From: Legionella tucsonensis | GTDB taxonomy: Bacteria > Pseudomonadota > Gammaproteobacteria > Legionellales > Legionellaceae | Length of the DNA: 64,000 bases | Direction: 5' to 3' | NCBI RefSeq assembly: GCF_001468035.1 | Contig: NZ_LNZA01000001.1 | Span: 1,836,221 to 1,900,220 of the forward strand | In this document: positions 43,432 through 52,963 of the stretch, in pieces | How the letters are laid out: each line of letters starts with the position of its first letter | Numbering within the stretch: position 1 is the stretch's first letter | Notes under the pieces: model-generated | Database searches by the model: none | Seen by the model: only the letters and a program-made list of their open reading frames with translations | Told to the model about the DNA's origin: nothing | Made by a program: the position numbers and the translations under genes

Positions 43432-44012
43432 GAAAGTATCTTGATTTTAAATGGGTTAGCCTACTTGCTTTAAATGTTTTATTGATTGTTTGTGTGTGCG
43501 TAAAAAAACAATCGGTTACAAATCATAATGAACTAAACACCTTTAGCAAACAACTAGTATCCATTCAAAACCAATTAAAACAGCCTGTAGTACAACCAGA
43601 TTTATCGCCAATTACCCAAAATCTCAATCAATTAAACAGGTTCATTCAACAACTCCAAAATAAGGACGATCATCAATTAGGGGAGATGTTCACTACAGAG
43701 CAAGTTGCAATTAAAAAAAAACTGGAAGGCATTACTGATTTATTACGACATTTGGATGAGGCAAAACAACCTGTGAAAATGCTCCCGGCAAGCCAACTGC
43801 CTTTTAAGGTTTTGAGCATAGATAGTATTCAGGAGGTTCCTGTTGCTTCTATAGCCTACCACTACAAAACCCAAGCAATGGAAAAAGGAGATGCTTTAGC
43901 TGGCTGGACGGTCTTTGAAATAAACTATGCCAAGCAAACTATAGAATTCGAAAATACCGATAAAGCTCATGTACTGGTTCGCTTAAATCCACAAGAGGTG
44001 AACCATGGGTAA
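43428..44012 (+). CDS. Conjugation-operon membrane-anchored protein
   Basis: 194 residues. One N-terminal membrane helix (VSLLALNVLLIVCVCV), then a Gln/Asn-rich coiled coil and a C-terminal beta-rich domain. Overlaps both neighbours (ATGA and 8 bases). Likely a periplasmic part of the transfer apparatus; no precise family recognised. Confidence 0.65.
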   Translation: MRKYLDFKWVSLLALNVLLIVCVCVKKQSVTNHNELNTFSKQLVSIQNQLKQPVVQPDLSPITQNLNQLNRFIQQLQNKDDHQLGEMFTTEQVAIKKKLEGITDLLRHLDEAKQPVKMLPASQLPFKVLSIDSIQEVPVASIAYHYKTQAMEKGDALAGWTVFEINYAKQTIEFENTDKAHVLVRLNPQEVNHG

Positions 44013-44826
44013 ACTGTCTACTCTGACTATAGGACTTCTTCTAGGGCAGCAGGCCATAGCTGGTTTCTACATTCCTGGCATTGTCACTCCACCCATGCAA
44101 CAGAATGATAATGCATTGGCTAGAGCTGGTCTGTCAGAATTTCATGATGAAATCATTGAACAAAAAGAATTTCAACTGAATGACGATCAAAGAGTAGAAG
44201 CCAAAAATTGGGGCTTGAGTGAAACAGAAGAAAAACGCTATCTGCAATTAATGCAAAGCAGAAGCGGCATGTACTACAAAGATCTGCATATGACACCCGT
44301 TGATATCCTAGGACTTAATGCCAGAGATGATAATGAGCGCGAGCATTTAGCAAAACTTGCAGCACGTCAGGAAGCCCAAAAAGTAGCGCAAAACATCGCT
44401 TGGAACAATGCCTTTTACAAAGCCTATAACGAACTGTTTAAAGATGTACCGGTAGTAGGTGATTTCGATCCATCTCCCTATTCACCCTATGCCCATCAAC
44501 CTATTCAATTAAAAGCAGGTGAAACACTCTATTTCTTTATAAGACCTGATGATGCCGTCACTACCATTATACTGCAACTGATTGATGCCATTAATCGTAT
44601 ACCAAACACAAAGCTCAACTTGCTTTTTCTAAATATGGACACCAACGCCATTCAACTGTGGGCGAACAGACATCAAATCCCTATTCAAATGGTGACGAGC
44701 CAGCAAATCACGCTAAATCCTGGCAACCAACAGTTTGATGGCTTACCACTACCCCAGAAACAAACCCCATTATTGTTAGTCGCCGATGGAAAAGGCTCGC
44801 AAGTTGTCGATTTAGGGAGATTTTAA
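44005..44826 (+). CDS. ICE protein, TIGR03759 type
   Basis: 273 residues with a signal peptide (residues 1-20). LSETEEKRYLQLMQSRSGMYYKDLHMTPVDILGLNARDDNEREHL is diagnostic of the TIGR03759 (PFL_4693-like) family, which forms part of the GI-type transfer machine. Its C-terminal region looks like a thioredoxin-fold-like strand pattern. Starts within the previous gene and abuts the next one at ATGATT. Confidence 0.82.
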   Translation: MGKLSTLTIGLLLGQQAIAGFYIPGIVTPPMQQNDNALARAGLSEFHDEIIEQKEFQLNDDQRVEAKNWGLSETEEKRYLQLMQSRSGMYYKDLHMTPVDILGLNARDDNEREHLAKLAARQEAQKVAQNIAWNNAFYKAYNELFKDVPVVGDFDPSPYSPYAHQPIQLKAGETLYFFIRPDDAVTTIILQLIDAINRIPNTKLNLLFLNMDTNAIQLWANRHQIPIQMVTSQQITLNPGNQQFDGLPLPQKQTPLLLVADGKGSQVVDLGRF

Positions 44827-45257
44827 TGATTAGGATTCTGCTCTTATTGTTGGTCACTTTGAATGTTCATAGTATGAACGCCATCCCCTTAACACTGTCA
44901 CAAAGCGATGCGTCATTAAAATTAAATTTATCCAGTCCAATAGGCGTACCTGCCAAGAGTAAAGCAACTATTGGCAAAATTAATCGCAAGACATTGGATA
45001 CCAATCTGTTAAATATGACTCTTTTTGTCATAGGTGCAGATAAAGCATCCATCCAATGGTTAGAACAACATCAAGAACAATTAAAATCCATACAAGCTAC
45101 AGGACTCATCACCAATGTGAATGACTTTGAAACTATTGTAGCTCTGCAAGAAAAATTCAAATTACCATTATTACCCGTCAATGTTGATCCGCTGCTTGAT
45201 TACATACACGAACAACATTACCCCTTAATTATTGCTGAGGGGGCTGTATGGCAGTAA
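44826..45257 (+). CDS. ICE protein, TIGR03765 type
   Basis: 143 residues with a signal peptide. The region after residue 60 (MTLFVIGADKASIQWLEQHQEQL...FKLPLLPVNVDPLLDYI) matches the TIGR03765 family (PFL_4695-like). Overlaps the TIGR03759 stop by one base and the following gene by ten. Confidence 0.82.
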   Translation: MIRILLLLLVTLNVHSMNAIPLTLSQSDASLKLNLSSPIGVPAKSKATIGKINRKTLDTNLLNMTLFVIGADKASIQWLEQHQEQLKSIQATGLITNVNDFETIVALQEKFKLPLLPVNVDPLLDYIHEQHYPLIIAEGAVWQ

Positions 45258-45883
45258 AGCAATACTCCAGAAAACTGACCATGCAATTGACCATAGTGCT
45301 ATTTTTAGGTTGGTTAGCAATAATCATTTGGGCGATAAGTCAATGGCTGCTGCATGGCTACCCCTATGCTTTTGAAAAAGTGAATGTCCTTGTAAACACC
45401 CAAAGAGAAGCCATTACCCCTGTATATCAAGGTTCACTTCTGGCATCCCTTCCTTTAAATGCTGAACCAAGGTGGTCATTAATAACCATACCCTACTTAA
45501 ACAAATTGGCCGTTAATGATTTTTTCAAAGACTTAATTGAAAAATCACAACAATTCGTACAGCTGATTTTATTAAGTAGCCAATGTCTATTAATCAAACT
45601 CATTATTTTGTTTGCTGCCATACCATTATTTTCTCTCACCATGATTGCAGGTCTGGTTGATGGGCTAAATCAAAGAGCGATACGCACCGCTTGTTTAGGT
45701 CGTGAATCCTCTTATGTCTTCCACAGGCTTAATCATTATTTAAAAAGAGGGCTTGTGATTTTACTCATGCTCTGGCTTGCCCTACCTGTGAGCATCACCC
45801 CTGCTTATGTCTTTGTGCCTGTCAGTTTATTGATGGGTTTAATGATAGCCATGACGGCCAGTCGCTTTAAGAAGTACTTATAG
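45248..45883 (+). CDS. ICE membrane protein, TIGR03747/DUF4400 type
   Basis: 211 residues, with four membrane helices (residues about 13-35, 115-140, 160-178, 185-200). GLVDGLNQRAIRTACLGRESSYVFHRLNHYLKRG is the conserved cytoplasmic loop of the TIGR03747 family. A component of the transfer channel. Confidence 0.85.
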   Translation: MAVKQYSRKLTMQLTIVLFLGWLAIIIWAISQWLLHGYPYAFEKVNVLVNTQREAITPVYQGSLLASLPLNAEPRWSLITIPYLNKLAVNDFFKDLIEKSQQFVQLILLSSQCLLIKLIILFAAIPLFSLTMIAGLVDGLNQRAIRTACLGRESSYVFHRLNHYLKRGLVILLMLWLALPVSITPAYVFVPVSLLMGLMIAMTASRFKKYL

Positions 45884-45892
45884 GGAGAAAAC

Positions 45893-46219
45893 ATGAAACG
45901 AATATTATACCTGACCTTAATAATGATAAGTCTGCAATGCTCAGCGAATAACCCCGATTTGAATGAAACCCTAGTTCGCATCATTAACCAAATTAACGCC
46001 ATCATGCCACTTCTTGATGAAGCGCAAACGCAAATAACACCCAATGCCCGTATTCAATTACAGATTGAAGGCTTTGAAGATATGCAAGGCCAGCACCATG
46101 CAGGTCTTAGAGAAGATTTGCTGAATATTCGCAATGGTCTGATTGATTACATCAACCAACCCACCATTGCCCCTCGCAAAATCAAGCCTTTGGAAATGGA
46201 CTTTGTGAGGAAACCCTAA
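45893..46219 (+). CDS. RAQPRD-family ICE protein
   Basis: 108 residues with a signal peptide ending near SANN. AQTQITPNARIQLQIEGFEDM, LREDLLNIRNGLIDYI and the terminal proline-rich IAPRKIKPLEMDF correspond to the RAQPRD family (TIGR01690). GGGAGA precedes the ATG. Role within the pilus is unknown. Confidence 0.75.
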   Translation: MKRILYLTLIMISLQCSANNPDLNETLVRIINQINAIMPLLDEAQTQITPNARIQLQIEGFEDMQGQHHAGLREDLLNIRNGLIDYINQPTIAPRKIKPLEMDFVRKP

Positions 46220-46485
46220 TGCGTAAAGACGAAATCGCCAGAATGTTTGCCACCACCTTTAAACAAGCAAGCAATAACATCTCGGCTCATGTCTTTTCCA
46301 GCTGTATCCGCTTTATTGCCATAGCCCTGGTGATTCTCGCGGTGATGTGGTCCGTCAACCACATGATGGGCGCTGAGGAAAAACAACAACAGGGTTACTT
46401 GCTGCGCCTCGGTTCTCGACTTGTCAGGCTCGTAATTGGCTTGATGCTCTTCATTTTAGTGTTATTTGTTAAGGAGACAATATGA
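46219..46485 (+). CDS. ICE membrane protein, TIGR03758/DUF3262 type
   Basis: 88 residues, two membrane helices (about residues 28-46 and 65-82). Short TIGR03758-type protein, position in the gene order between RAQPRD and DUF2976 conserved. Overlaps both. Confidence 0.78.
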   Translation: MRKDEIARMFATTFKQASNNISAHVFSSCIRFIAIALVILAVMWSVNHMMGAEEKQQQGYLLRLGSRLVRLVIGLMLFILVLFVKETI

Positions 46486-46847
46486 AAACAAAGCTTCGCT
46501 CAATCTATCTTAGCGTAGTAAGTCTATTTTATGCACCAATATTACTCGCAGATGCCTGGTTCCCTAAAATTTCTGATGCTGACAACATCGGCGATGGCTC
46601 AAAAAGCATGATGTCGGTGACTGGTAACTATGTCAAACAAGGTCTGGGCTTATTGCTGTTCATCACTGCAGTCGTAACCTTTATTAAATTCATTACCACA
46701 GTACAACACGGTATTGAAGAATCAAAAAAGAACGAAGGTTCCATGGTGGCCTTTGGTACTTTTGCTGTAATGGGGATCACCTATTTAGCCATTAGCATTG
46801 CATCAGGCTATGTGGGTTACTCCATGATTACCAAGTTCAAAATATAG
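46482..46847 (+). CDS. ICE membrane protein, TIGR03745/DUF2976 type
   Basis: 121 residues, an N-terminal signal-like helix then two membrane helices (GLLLFITAVVTFIKFIT and MVAFGTFAVMGITYLAISIA). Resembles VirB2-like pilin subunits in size and topology, which is how the DUF2976 family is usually viewed. Overlaps its upstream neighbour by four bases. Confidence 0.8.
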   Translation: MKTKLRSIYLSVVSLFYAPILLADAWFPKISDADNIGDGSKSMMSVTGNYVKQGLGLLLFITAVVTFIKFITTVQHGIEESKKNEGSMVAFGTFAVMGITYLAISIASGYVGYSMITKFKI

Positions 46848-46859
46848 GAGGTGAAGCTT

Positions 46860-47222
46860 ATGAGTCAGCCTTCTTCGCGTCATTTATCACACGACTACCC
46901 TGCCTGGAAAGGTTTGAGTTTGCGTGAATTGTTTTGGATTGTCATCACCACAACACCAGTAACTACTGTCTTTTTTGTCCTTTTGGGATACATGGCAGGG
47001 TTTCCACTGGCTTCTGGCTGTATTGGGTTTGTAGTTGGATTCATTCTATCTATAACCATATGGCCTAAAGGCATTGCCCGTATTAAAGAGGGCAAGCCTT
47101 ATGGTTATGTGATGAAAAAAACCATCAGTTGGTTGGTGCGATTAAGGCTGAAACAATCTCCCTGGATTCATTATCAGGGACGATGGCAAAAAAATAAGTC
47201 TGTAGGAGCACCCCATGTTTGA
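46860..47222 (+). CDS. ICE membrane protein, TIGR03750/DUF3487 type
   Basis: 120 residues from ATG 46860, chosen because GGAGG lies eight bases upstream; GTG 46851 is unlikely. Two close membrane helices (LFWIVITTTPVTTVFFVLLGYMAG and ASGCIGFVVGFILSITIW, each quoted in part) then a basic tail. VirB3-like in topology. The stop overlaps the next start. Confidence 0.8.
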   Translation: MSQPSSRHLSHDYPAWKGLSLRELFWIVITTTPVTTVFFVLLGYMAGFPLASGCIGFVVGFILSITIWPKGIARIKEGKPYGYVMKKTISWLVRLRLKQSPWIHYQGRWQKNKSVGAPHV

Positions 47223-47871
47223 ATACTGGAAAAAAATCGACAGCCTTCATCACCATAACCGCTTATTGCTGGCTTTTGTCGGTGTTTTATCGATCATTGT
47301 CATTGCTTTAGTCATCACCTTGATGACCATACCCAAACGTTATGAATTTTGGCTTAGTCCCAATATGGCTGCTAATGGTGGTTTAATGAAAGCCAGTGAC
47401 ATTCCTAATGAATACGTTCAAGGTTTTGTCACTTCACTGATGCCTACTCTTTACAGCTGGTCAAATCAAGGCAAGGAAGAATTTAATCGAAACATCAAAG
47501 CATTTCATTATTACTTCACACCACGTCATGAACAATTAATGCGTGGCACCCTGGCCGCATATAAAAACGCACAGCTCTTTGATCGTACACAAATTGCAAG
47601 TCTTTATCGTTTTATGGAGCCCCAAGACATCCAAAAAATTGGTCCTGATACTTGGGAGGTCAAGATGGTACTGCGCATTACTCAGAGGTTGAAAGATAAC
47701 AGTGCCATGGTCATTGCCGACAAAGTAGTTGCCTATAGTCTTCGCGTAGTCAAACTCAATCTTTCTCGATTGCACAATCCATTCCAATTATCACTGGATG
47801 GCTACACCCGTCCTGAAGAACGATTACAGGATTTACTGGTCGATACGGAGGAACAACATGAAAAGAATTAA
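47215..47871 (+). CDS. ICE protein, TIGR03746/DUF2895 (VirB8-like)
   Basis: 218 residues, one N-terminal helix (FVGVLSIIVIALVITLM) and a periplasmic domain, matching the DUF2895 family, which takes the VirB8 place. QGFVTSLMPTLYSWSNQGKEEF is a conserved stretch. It overlaps the next gene by 14 bases. Confidence 0.82.
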   Translation: MFEYWKKIDSLHHHNRLLLAFVGVLSIIVIALVITLMTIPKRYEFWLSPNMAANGGLMKASDIPNEYVQGFVTSLMPTLYSWSNQGKEEFNRNIKAFHYYFTPRHEQLMRGTLAAYKNAQLFDRTQIASLYRFMEPQDIQKIGPDTWEVKMVLRITQRLKDNSAMVIADKVVAYSLRVVKLNLSRLHNPFQLSLDGYTRPEERLQDLLVDTEEQHEKN

Positions 47872-48634
47872 AATCATTTTTCTCATTATAGGACTGGGTG
47901 TTATGCACTTAAGTTATGCCTTGCAGAGTGAACATCTGGTTTGGGAAAAAGTACCTTTGAATATTGAATTGCCGATTTATCAAGAGCGACTGATTCAATT
48001 TCCTCAAGCAATCAAGATTATTGATCAGCAATTAAATCCTAATATTGATGTTTTAAAAGTGAAAGGCAGCCTTTATCTGAAGGCAAAGGAATCCTTTAAA
48101 GACAATCGTCTGATTGTTCAACTTTTACCAGAAGGTGAAGTCATCATTCTCAATCTCAAAGCAGATTCTCAAATGACGAACACCACACCCATAGAAATAC
48201 TCATTGATGATCCCAAAACGAATCATCACTCTGCCTCAAGTCAATACGAATACAATGCCATCCAATTGACTCGATTTGCGATTCAAGCCTTGTACTCTCC
48301 AGAACGTGTCCGTGAAATCCCTGAAGCCATTTATCGTACACCCATGCAAACACACAAAACCATTCCGCTGTTTTATGGGGCCAGCATTGAAGCCCATCCT
48401 CTTGCTTCATGGCGTGGAAGCAATCTCTATATCACTGCAGTTGATCTTAAAAATATGTTGAACAAGCCGCTTCATCTGCAATTTTCCAACCTAATGGGAC
48501 ATTGGCAAACTGCTAGTTTTTATCCTAGAAGCATACTGCCTCCACGCAATCAACATGAAAGTAACACGGTTTTCTTAGTTTCGGATCAACCTTTTACAGC
48601 AGCTCTAATGCAACAAGGGAGATTCAATCGATGA
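47858..48634 (+). CDS. ICE protein, TIGR03749/DUF3438 (VirB9-like)
   Basis: 258 residues from ATG 47858, preceded by GGAGG; the frame reaches 47798 without a site. Signal peptide of about 21 residues (IIFLIIGLGVMHLSYA). Predominantly beta, with the DUF3438 pattern EHLVWEKVPLNIELP. Likely outer-membrane-side VirB9-like component. Confidence 0.82.
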   Translation: MKRIKIIFLIIGLGVMHLSYALQSEHLVWEKVPLNIELPIYQERLIQFPQAIKIIDQQLNPNIDVLKVKGSLYLKAKESFKDNRLIVQLLPEGEVIILNLKADSQMTNTTPIEILIDDPKTNHHSASSQYEYNAIQLTRFAIQALYSPERVREIPEAIYRTPMQTHKTIPLFYGASIEAHPLASWRGSNLYITAVDLKNMLNKPLHLQFSNLMGHWQTASFYPRSILPPRNQHESNTVFLVSDQPFTAALMQQGRFNR

Positions 48635-49890
48635 ATAAAAATAATGGCATTAAAATTTTGGCTGGTTCCGTAGTGGTTGTGGTACTTCTTATTCTCATTA
48701 ACAGCCGCCAAACTACTCCTATCAATGACCCTACATCTAATCCCAACAATTTTGGTGAAGCCATTGCCAGCCAGTTCAACGATAACATTAGAGATGTTTC
48801 TGCTCGTTTGATAGAAACAGAAAAAAAACTAGAGCAAATGCATCAAGAAAATAAATCACTACAAAAACAATTAAAACAACCTAAGACAGAATCCAACCAT
48901 GGATTACGCGATGAATTAATGGCACTAAAAGAGCAAATTACTTCACTGACACAAAATCAATCTCAAGCCTACCCTATGGAAGAAAACGCACCCAAGATAT
49001 CAGGCCAAATCAAAGATCTGGATGCATTGCTCGATAAAATCCCAACTGAAAACAAATTGTCAGATACCAGTGAGTCTTCTGCAAAAGAGGAAGAACCAAA
49101 TAAAACCCCGTTTTATACCATTCCAGCAGGAAGTGATTTTAGTAAAGTGACTCTATTATCCGCCCTAATTGGTGAAGTCCCAGTTGAAGGAAAATTGATG
49201 CAACCGTTATTTCCTTTCAATGCCATAGTCAGTCGTGGTGATTTAATGACTGCCAATGGAATGCAACTACCCGAAGAAATTACTGGCATGAAAATCAGTG
49301 GTTATGCCATAGGTGTGGGATCCTTTTTGGATAACATCAGTTGTGTGCGAGCCTATGTTACCTCAGCATTATTTGTCTTTAATGATGGCCACTTTGTCAA
49401 CGTAGGCCAAGAGCAAATGAAAAGTTCAGCTGAACTCGTTAACAATGACAGCATAGGCTATCTCACCAATCAATACGGCAATCCGTGCATTAAAGGCCAA
49501 TACATCACCAATGCTCCAAGAGTTCTAACTTCATTAATGATTGCTGGTGGAGTCCAAGGAGCAGGGACCGCATTATCCAAATGGCAAATGAGCTATCAAG
49601 CTGAAGGTGGTGAAGCGATTGCTACTCCTACTGGAGAAATCACTCATTTTGCAGCTGGAGGAGCCATCAGTGAGGGCAGTCAAAAAGTAACCGAATGGCT
49701 TGAGAAAAGAATTCAAGGCAGTTTCGATATGGTTTTTGTTCCTGCCAGTATTAAAGCCAATTCAGGATTTATTCCAAACCAACTCAGTCTTCATTTCAGT
49801 CAAACCATTGCTATTGATAAAGAACACCAAGGGAGAGTATTAGATTATGGTTACCATCAACAAAAACACTTTGATAATGCTTTGCGCTAG
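48631..49890 (+). CDS. ICE protein, TIGR03752 (TraB/VirB10-like)
   Basis: 419 residues. One N-terminal helix, a long coiled coil (residues 50-120), then a domain with GSDFSKVTLLSALIGEVPVEG and SGYAIGVGSFLDNISCVRAYV, typical of TIGR03752 and of VirB10/TraB channel linkers. Overlaps the previous gene by four and the next lipoprotein start lies within its 3' end. Confidence 0.85.
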   Translation: MNKNNGIKILAGSVVVVVLLILINSRQTTPINDPTSNPNNFGEAIASQFNDNIRDVSARLIETEKKLEQMHQENKSLQKQLKQPKTESNHGLRDELMALKEQITSLTQNQSQAYPMEENAPKISGQIKDLDALLDKIPTENKLSDTSESSAKEEEPNKTPFYTIPAGSDFSKVTLLSALIGEVPVEGKLMQPLFPFNAIVSRGDLMTANGMQLPEEITGMKISGYAIGVGSFLDNISCVRAYVTSALFVFNDGHFVNVGQEQMKSSAELVNNDSIGYLTNQYGNPCIKGQYITNAPRVLTSLMIAGGVQGAGTALSKWQMSYQAEGGEAIATPTGEITHFAAGGAISEGSQKVTEWLEKRIQGSFDMVFVPASIKANSGFIPNQLSLHFSQTIAIDKEHQGRVLDYGYHQQKHFDNALR

Positions 49891-50194
49891 TCTCGCTTTA
49901 AGTGCCTGTTCGACCGCAAAAATGTCTCAAAGCCCTATTCCTGATCAGGGTTTAACGGTTAGTCAGCTTTATCAACAAAGCATGCAACAACCTATCCAGA
50001 GGCCAGTATCACATCAGGTCAAGCTCGAAACATCAGGCGAAGAATTTAAGCAGCTTCCCAATCCAGAAGTGCCGATTCATGTATTTGCCCATGTAGCACA
50101 ACTCGGAGATGAACAAATCATTAAACCCGCCTACACGACGCGCTTTTTTCTTTATAAACAAAACCAGTATGCCCTGGCATCAGAACTGTATTAG
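49847..50194 (+). CDS. ICE lipoprotein, TIGR03751 type
   Basis: 115 residues. Signal peptide with lipobox LSAC (residues 18-21) so a lipoprotein; then Gln-rich stretch and the C-terminal PEVPIHVFAHVAQLGDEQIIKPAYTTRFFLY, typical of TIGR03751 (VirB7-like place). GGGAG precedes ATG 49847, which lies inside the upstream gene. Confidence 0.82.
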   Translation: MVTINKNTLIMLCASLALSACSTAKMSQSPIPDQGLTVSQLYQQSMQQPIQRPVSHQVKLETSGEEFKQLPNPEVPIHVFAHVAQLGDEQIIKPAYTTRFFLYKQNQYALASELY

Positions 50195-50203
50195 GGAGCA
50201 AGC

Positions 50204-52963
50204 ATGAAGTCATTACTAAAACCTGTTAGTGACTGGTTATTGGGTGAAACCAACACTCAAGCCGTCAAGGAAAAAGAAGTTAAAAAAAATTATGCAAATC
50301 CCTTACCTTCTTTTGCAGACAAACTTGCTGTTGTTGATTTCCATGAACAAGAACAAGTTTTTTTATTTGCCGATGGTAAAAGTTTGGGTTCAGGCTTTGA
50401 GTTGGGCGATATACCCGCTGAGGCAGCAGCTCCAGAATATCTGCAAGCAGTATTTGATAAAATACGAGAGACTTTTGCTTCTGTAGTTCCATTACATCCC
50501 ATTGATCCCTGGGTTATGCAAATGTTTGTTCAAGATGAATATTGCCTTGAGTTTGTCCTTGACCACATTAAAAAACAAGTACCTGAAAATCTCCTCAACA
50601 GCTCTTTGACCAAAGACTATTTAAATCGACTTGGGGATTTATACAAAAAAATGACCCGCCCAGAGGGATTATTCCTTGATCCCAAAACAGGCTCTCCTTA
50701 TCGTGGTCGTAGACGTCGTATTCGTGTACTTTTTTATCGCAAACGCACTCAATATAATCTATCTCGTGAATTGGTATTACAAGAACATCAAGAAGTAATA
50801 AGCCAAATTGAAAGCAAATTGCGTTCACCAGGAATTGAGTTAAAACGTCTCTCAGGTAAGGATTATTATCAATGGTGGGTCAGATGGTTTAATCCTAAAT
50901 CTGCCGATCAAATATTAACTCAATACCCCTACCCTGAACCGATTCCTGCAGGATTTAATTTATCACAAAATGTTTTATTTACCCCACCTGAAAGCGACGA
51001 CAAAGGATTTATTTTTGAAGGAGTAAAACAAAAAATTTTGTATGTCGATGGACTAAAAGAGACTCCAATCATTGGTCTGGTATCCCGTGAACGACGACAA
51101 GCTAATCCCAAGCACCGCTATGCTTTACTCGATACATTGCCTTCAGGAAGCATTTATACCATTCAAGTTGTATTTAGCCATGATGCAACACTTGATGCAC
51201 ACTTAACCCGACTGGAAAAAGGGATTGTTGGTACTAGTTTGAAGCCCCAAGAAGTCAGAGACGATATTAAAACTGCTCGCAATGAATTAAGTACTGCTAA
51301 TCGCCTTTATTGGGTCAATCAAGCGGTGTTTTATCAAGCCAAAGATGAACAGGAAGTACACAATATAGAAAAGCAGCTACACATTATATTTAGCGAAGCA
51401 AAAATGCGGCTGATTCACTCAAATTATGATATTCATCCGCTAAATTCCTATCTCAATATGCTGCCTTTTAATTTTGATCCAAATTATGCACGCAAATACT
51501 TATGTTTTGACCGCTTAATGTATGCCTCTGAATTGGCTGCTTTACTACCAGTTTATGGCCGCAATCAAGGAGCAAGGCATCTTCCCTGCTTTTCATTTTT
51601 CAATCGGTTAGGCGAGCCTGTTTTCTTTGATTTGTTGCATCATGACTTTATCAGCCAAAATTCCCATTGTGCTATTTTTGCCAACTCTGGTGGAGGCAAA
51701 TCAGTACTCATTGGATGGATGATTCAATCTCTATTAGCTATGAAAAACGCGCGTGTAGTACTGTTTGAAATGGGGAACTCCTTTGATCGCATGTTATTGC
51801 ATTGCCAAAAACATGGTTTGCAAGCAAGACAATTACTCTTATCGAACCAGAAAGATAAAACGATACCGCTCAATCCATTTTGTGATGCTTATAAAGCTTT
51901 GCCTGAAATCAGCGAGCAATCCGAAAACATTGCTTTAGCGCTACAAAAACTTAAAGCAGAGCAATGCTTGTCCGCATCAGAGGAAGAGTTGGACTGTCAA
52001 AATGAATCGCGATCTTATTTGGCTGAGCTGGCACTGGCTTTGCGAACTATGATTACTGAAGCCAACGTTCGTGAAGAAGAAAACTTTACCTTGGCAGATG
52101 AAACCTTGCTCATTGAAATTTTGAGTGATGCCATTTATGAATCAGCACAAAAAAATATTCCGCAAATGCTTACTGAACATGTAGTAAGCGCTTTTGAGCG
52201 ACGCATTGCTTCAGAAACAATCCCCCGTAAAAAAGAGCGATTGCATGATATGGCTGATCGATTGAGAAGTTATGTCATTAATACTGCCAAAGCACGTTTT
52301 TTTAATGTTGCTACTGAACCATTAGACGATTTCGATATTTTTCATATTGATATCTCCGCCATTAAGGATGATAGAGGTAAATTGGCTTTGGTTATGGTAT
52401 CGCTGCTACCAAGAATCCTGGCAATGGCAGAACGCACTCAGAATGAAAGTCGCCCTATGTTTCTCATCATTGACGAAGCACATTTGCAATTTGAAATTGA
52501 TGTCATTGTTTCTTATGCCACGCTGATTGCCAAAGTGGCTCGTAAATTAGGACTTTGGCTCATTCCTTTAACGCAAAATATTGCGGACATGAGCTCTGCC
52601 AAAGCTACCAAAATTCTATCACTGATTGAAACCTGGATTGCATTGGGATTGGATGAAAATGAGCTTACCAACATTAAAAAATTCAAAACGCTTACTCCAC
52701 AACAAGAAGCTCTTATTCGAGATATTGACTCACAAAAAGGGTTGTATTCAGAAGCAGTCCTCCTGGGTTCTCGTTATCAGGGGTTATTTCGCGTCATCCC
52801 ACCACGCTACCTGTTGGCTTTATTAATGACTGAAAAAAATGAAAAAGCTGCGCGCAATGAATTGGAGAAAGAACATGATGTACTTGCTGCTGCTGAAATC
52901 ATGGCTAAAAAACTGGAACAACCCAAAGTGTCTTCTAATAATCGGGCTTATTTTTATGACTAA
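50204..52963 (+). CDS. traC: VirB4-type conjugation ATPase, TIGR03744 family
   Basis: 919 residues. The Walker A CAIFANSGGGKSVLIGWM is near residue 495, and Walker B RPMFLIIDEAHLQFE near 755. N-terminal half is the VirB4 family dimerisation part. It drives the secretion machine and pilus assembly by ATP hydrolysis at the inner membrane. Distinct from F-type TraC only in family branch. The next gene starts inside its end. Confidence 0.92.
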   Translation: MKSLLKPVSDWLLGETNTQAVKEKEVKKNYANPLPSFADKLAVVDFHEQEQVFLFADGKSLGSGFELGDIPAEAAAPEYLQAVFDKIRETFASVVPLHPIDPWVMQMFVQDEYCLEFVLDHIKKQVPENLLNSSLTKDYLNRLGDLYKKMTRPEGLFLDPKTGSPYRGRRRRIRVLFYRKRTQYNLSRELVLQEHQEVISQIESKLRSPGIELKRLSGKDYYQWWVRWFNPKSADQILTQYPYPEPIPAGFNLSQNVLFTPPESDDKGFIFEGVKQKILYVDGLKETPIIGLVSRERRQANPKHRYALLDTLPSGSIYTIQVVFSHDATLDAHLTRLEKGIVGTSLKPQEVRDDIKTARNELSTANRLYWVNQAVFYQAKDEQEVHNIEKQLHIIFSEAKMRLIHSNYDIHPLNSYLNMLPFNFDPNYARKYLCFDRLMYASELAALLPVYGRNQGARHLPCFSFFNRLGEPVFFDLLHHDFISQNSHCAIFANSGGGKSVLIGWMIQSLLAMKNARVVLFEMGNSFDRMLLHCQKHGLQARQLLLSNQKDKTIPLNPFCDAYKALPEISEQSENIALALQKLKAEQCLSASEEELDCQNESRSYLAELALALRTMITEANVREEENFTLADETLLIEILSDAIYESAQKNIPQMLTEHVVSAFERRIASETIPRKKERLHDMADRLRSYVINTAKARFFNVATEPLDDFDIFHIDISAIKDDRGKLALVMVSLLPRILAMAERTQNESRPMFLIIDEAHLQFEIDVIVSYATLIAKVARKLGLWLIPLTQNIADMSSAKATKILSLIETWIALGLDENELTNIKKFKTLTPQQEALIRDIDSQKGLYSEAVLLGSRYQGLFRVIPPRYLLALLMTEKNEKAARNELEKEHDVLAAAEIMAKKLEQPKVSSNNRAYFYD

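Noticed and set aside
50229-50502. Several frames antisense or out of frame within the VirB4 gene
   Set aside because: Shadows of a strongly conserved gene; no start signals of their own.
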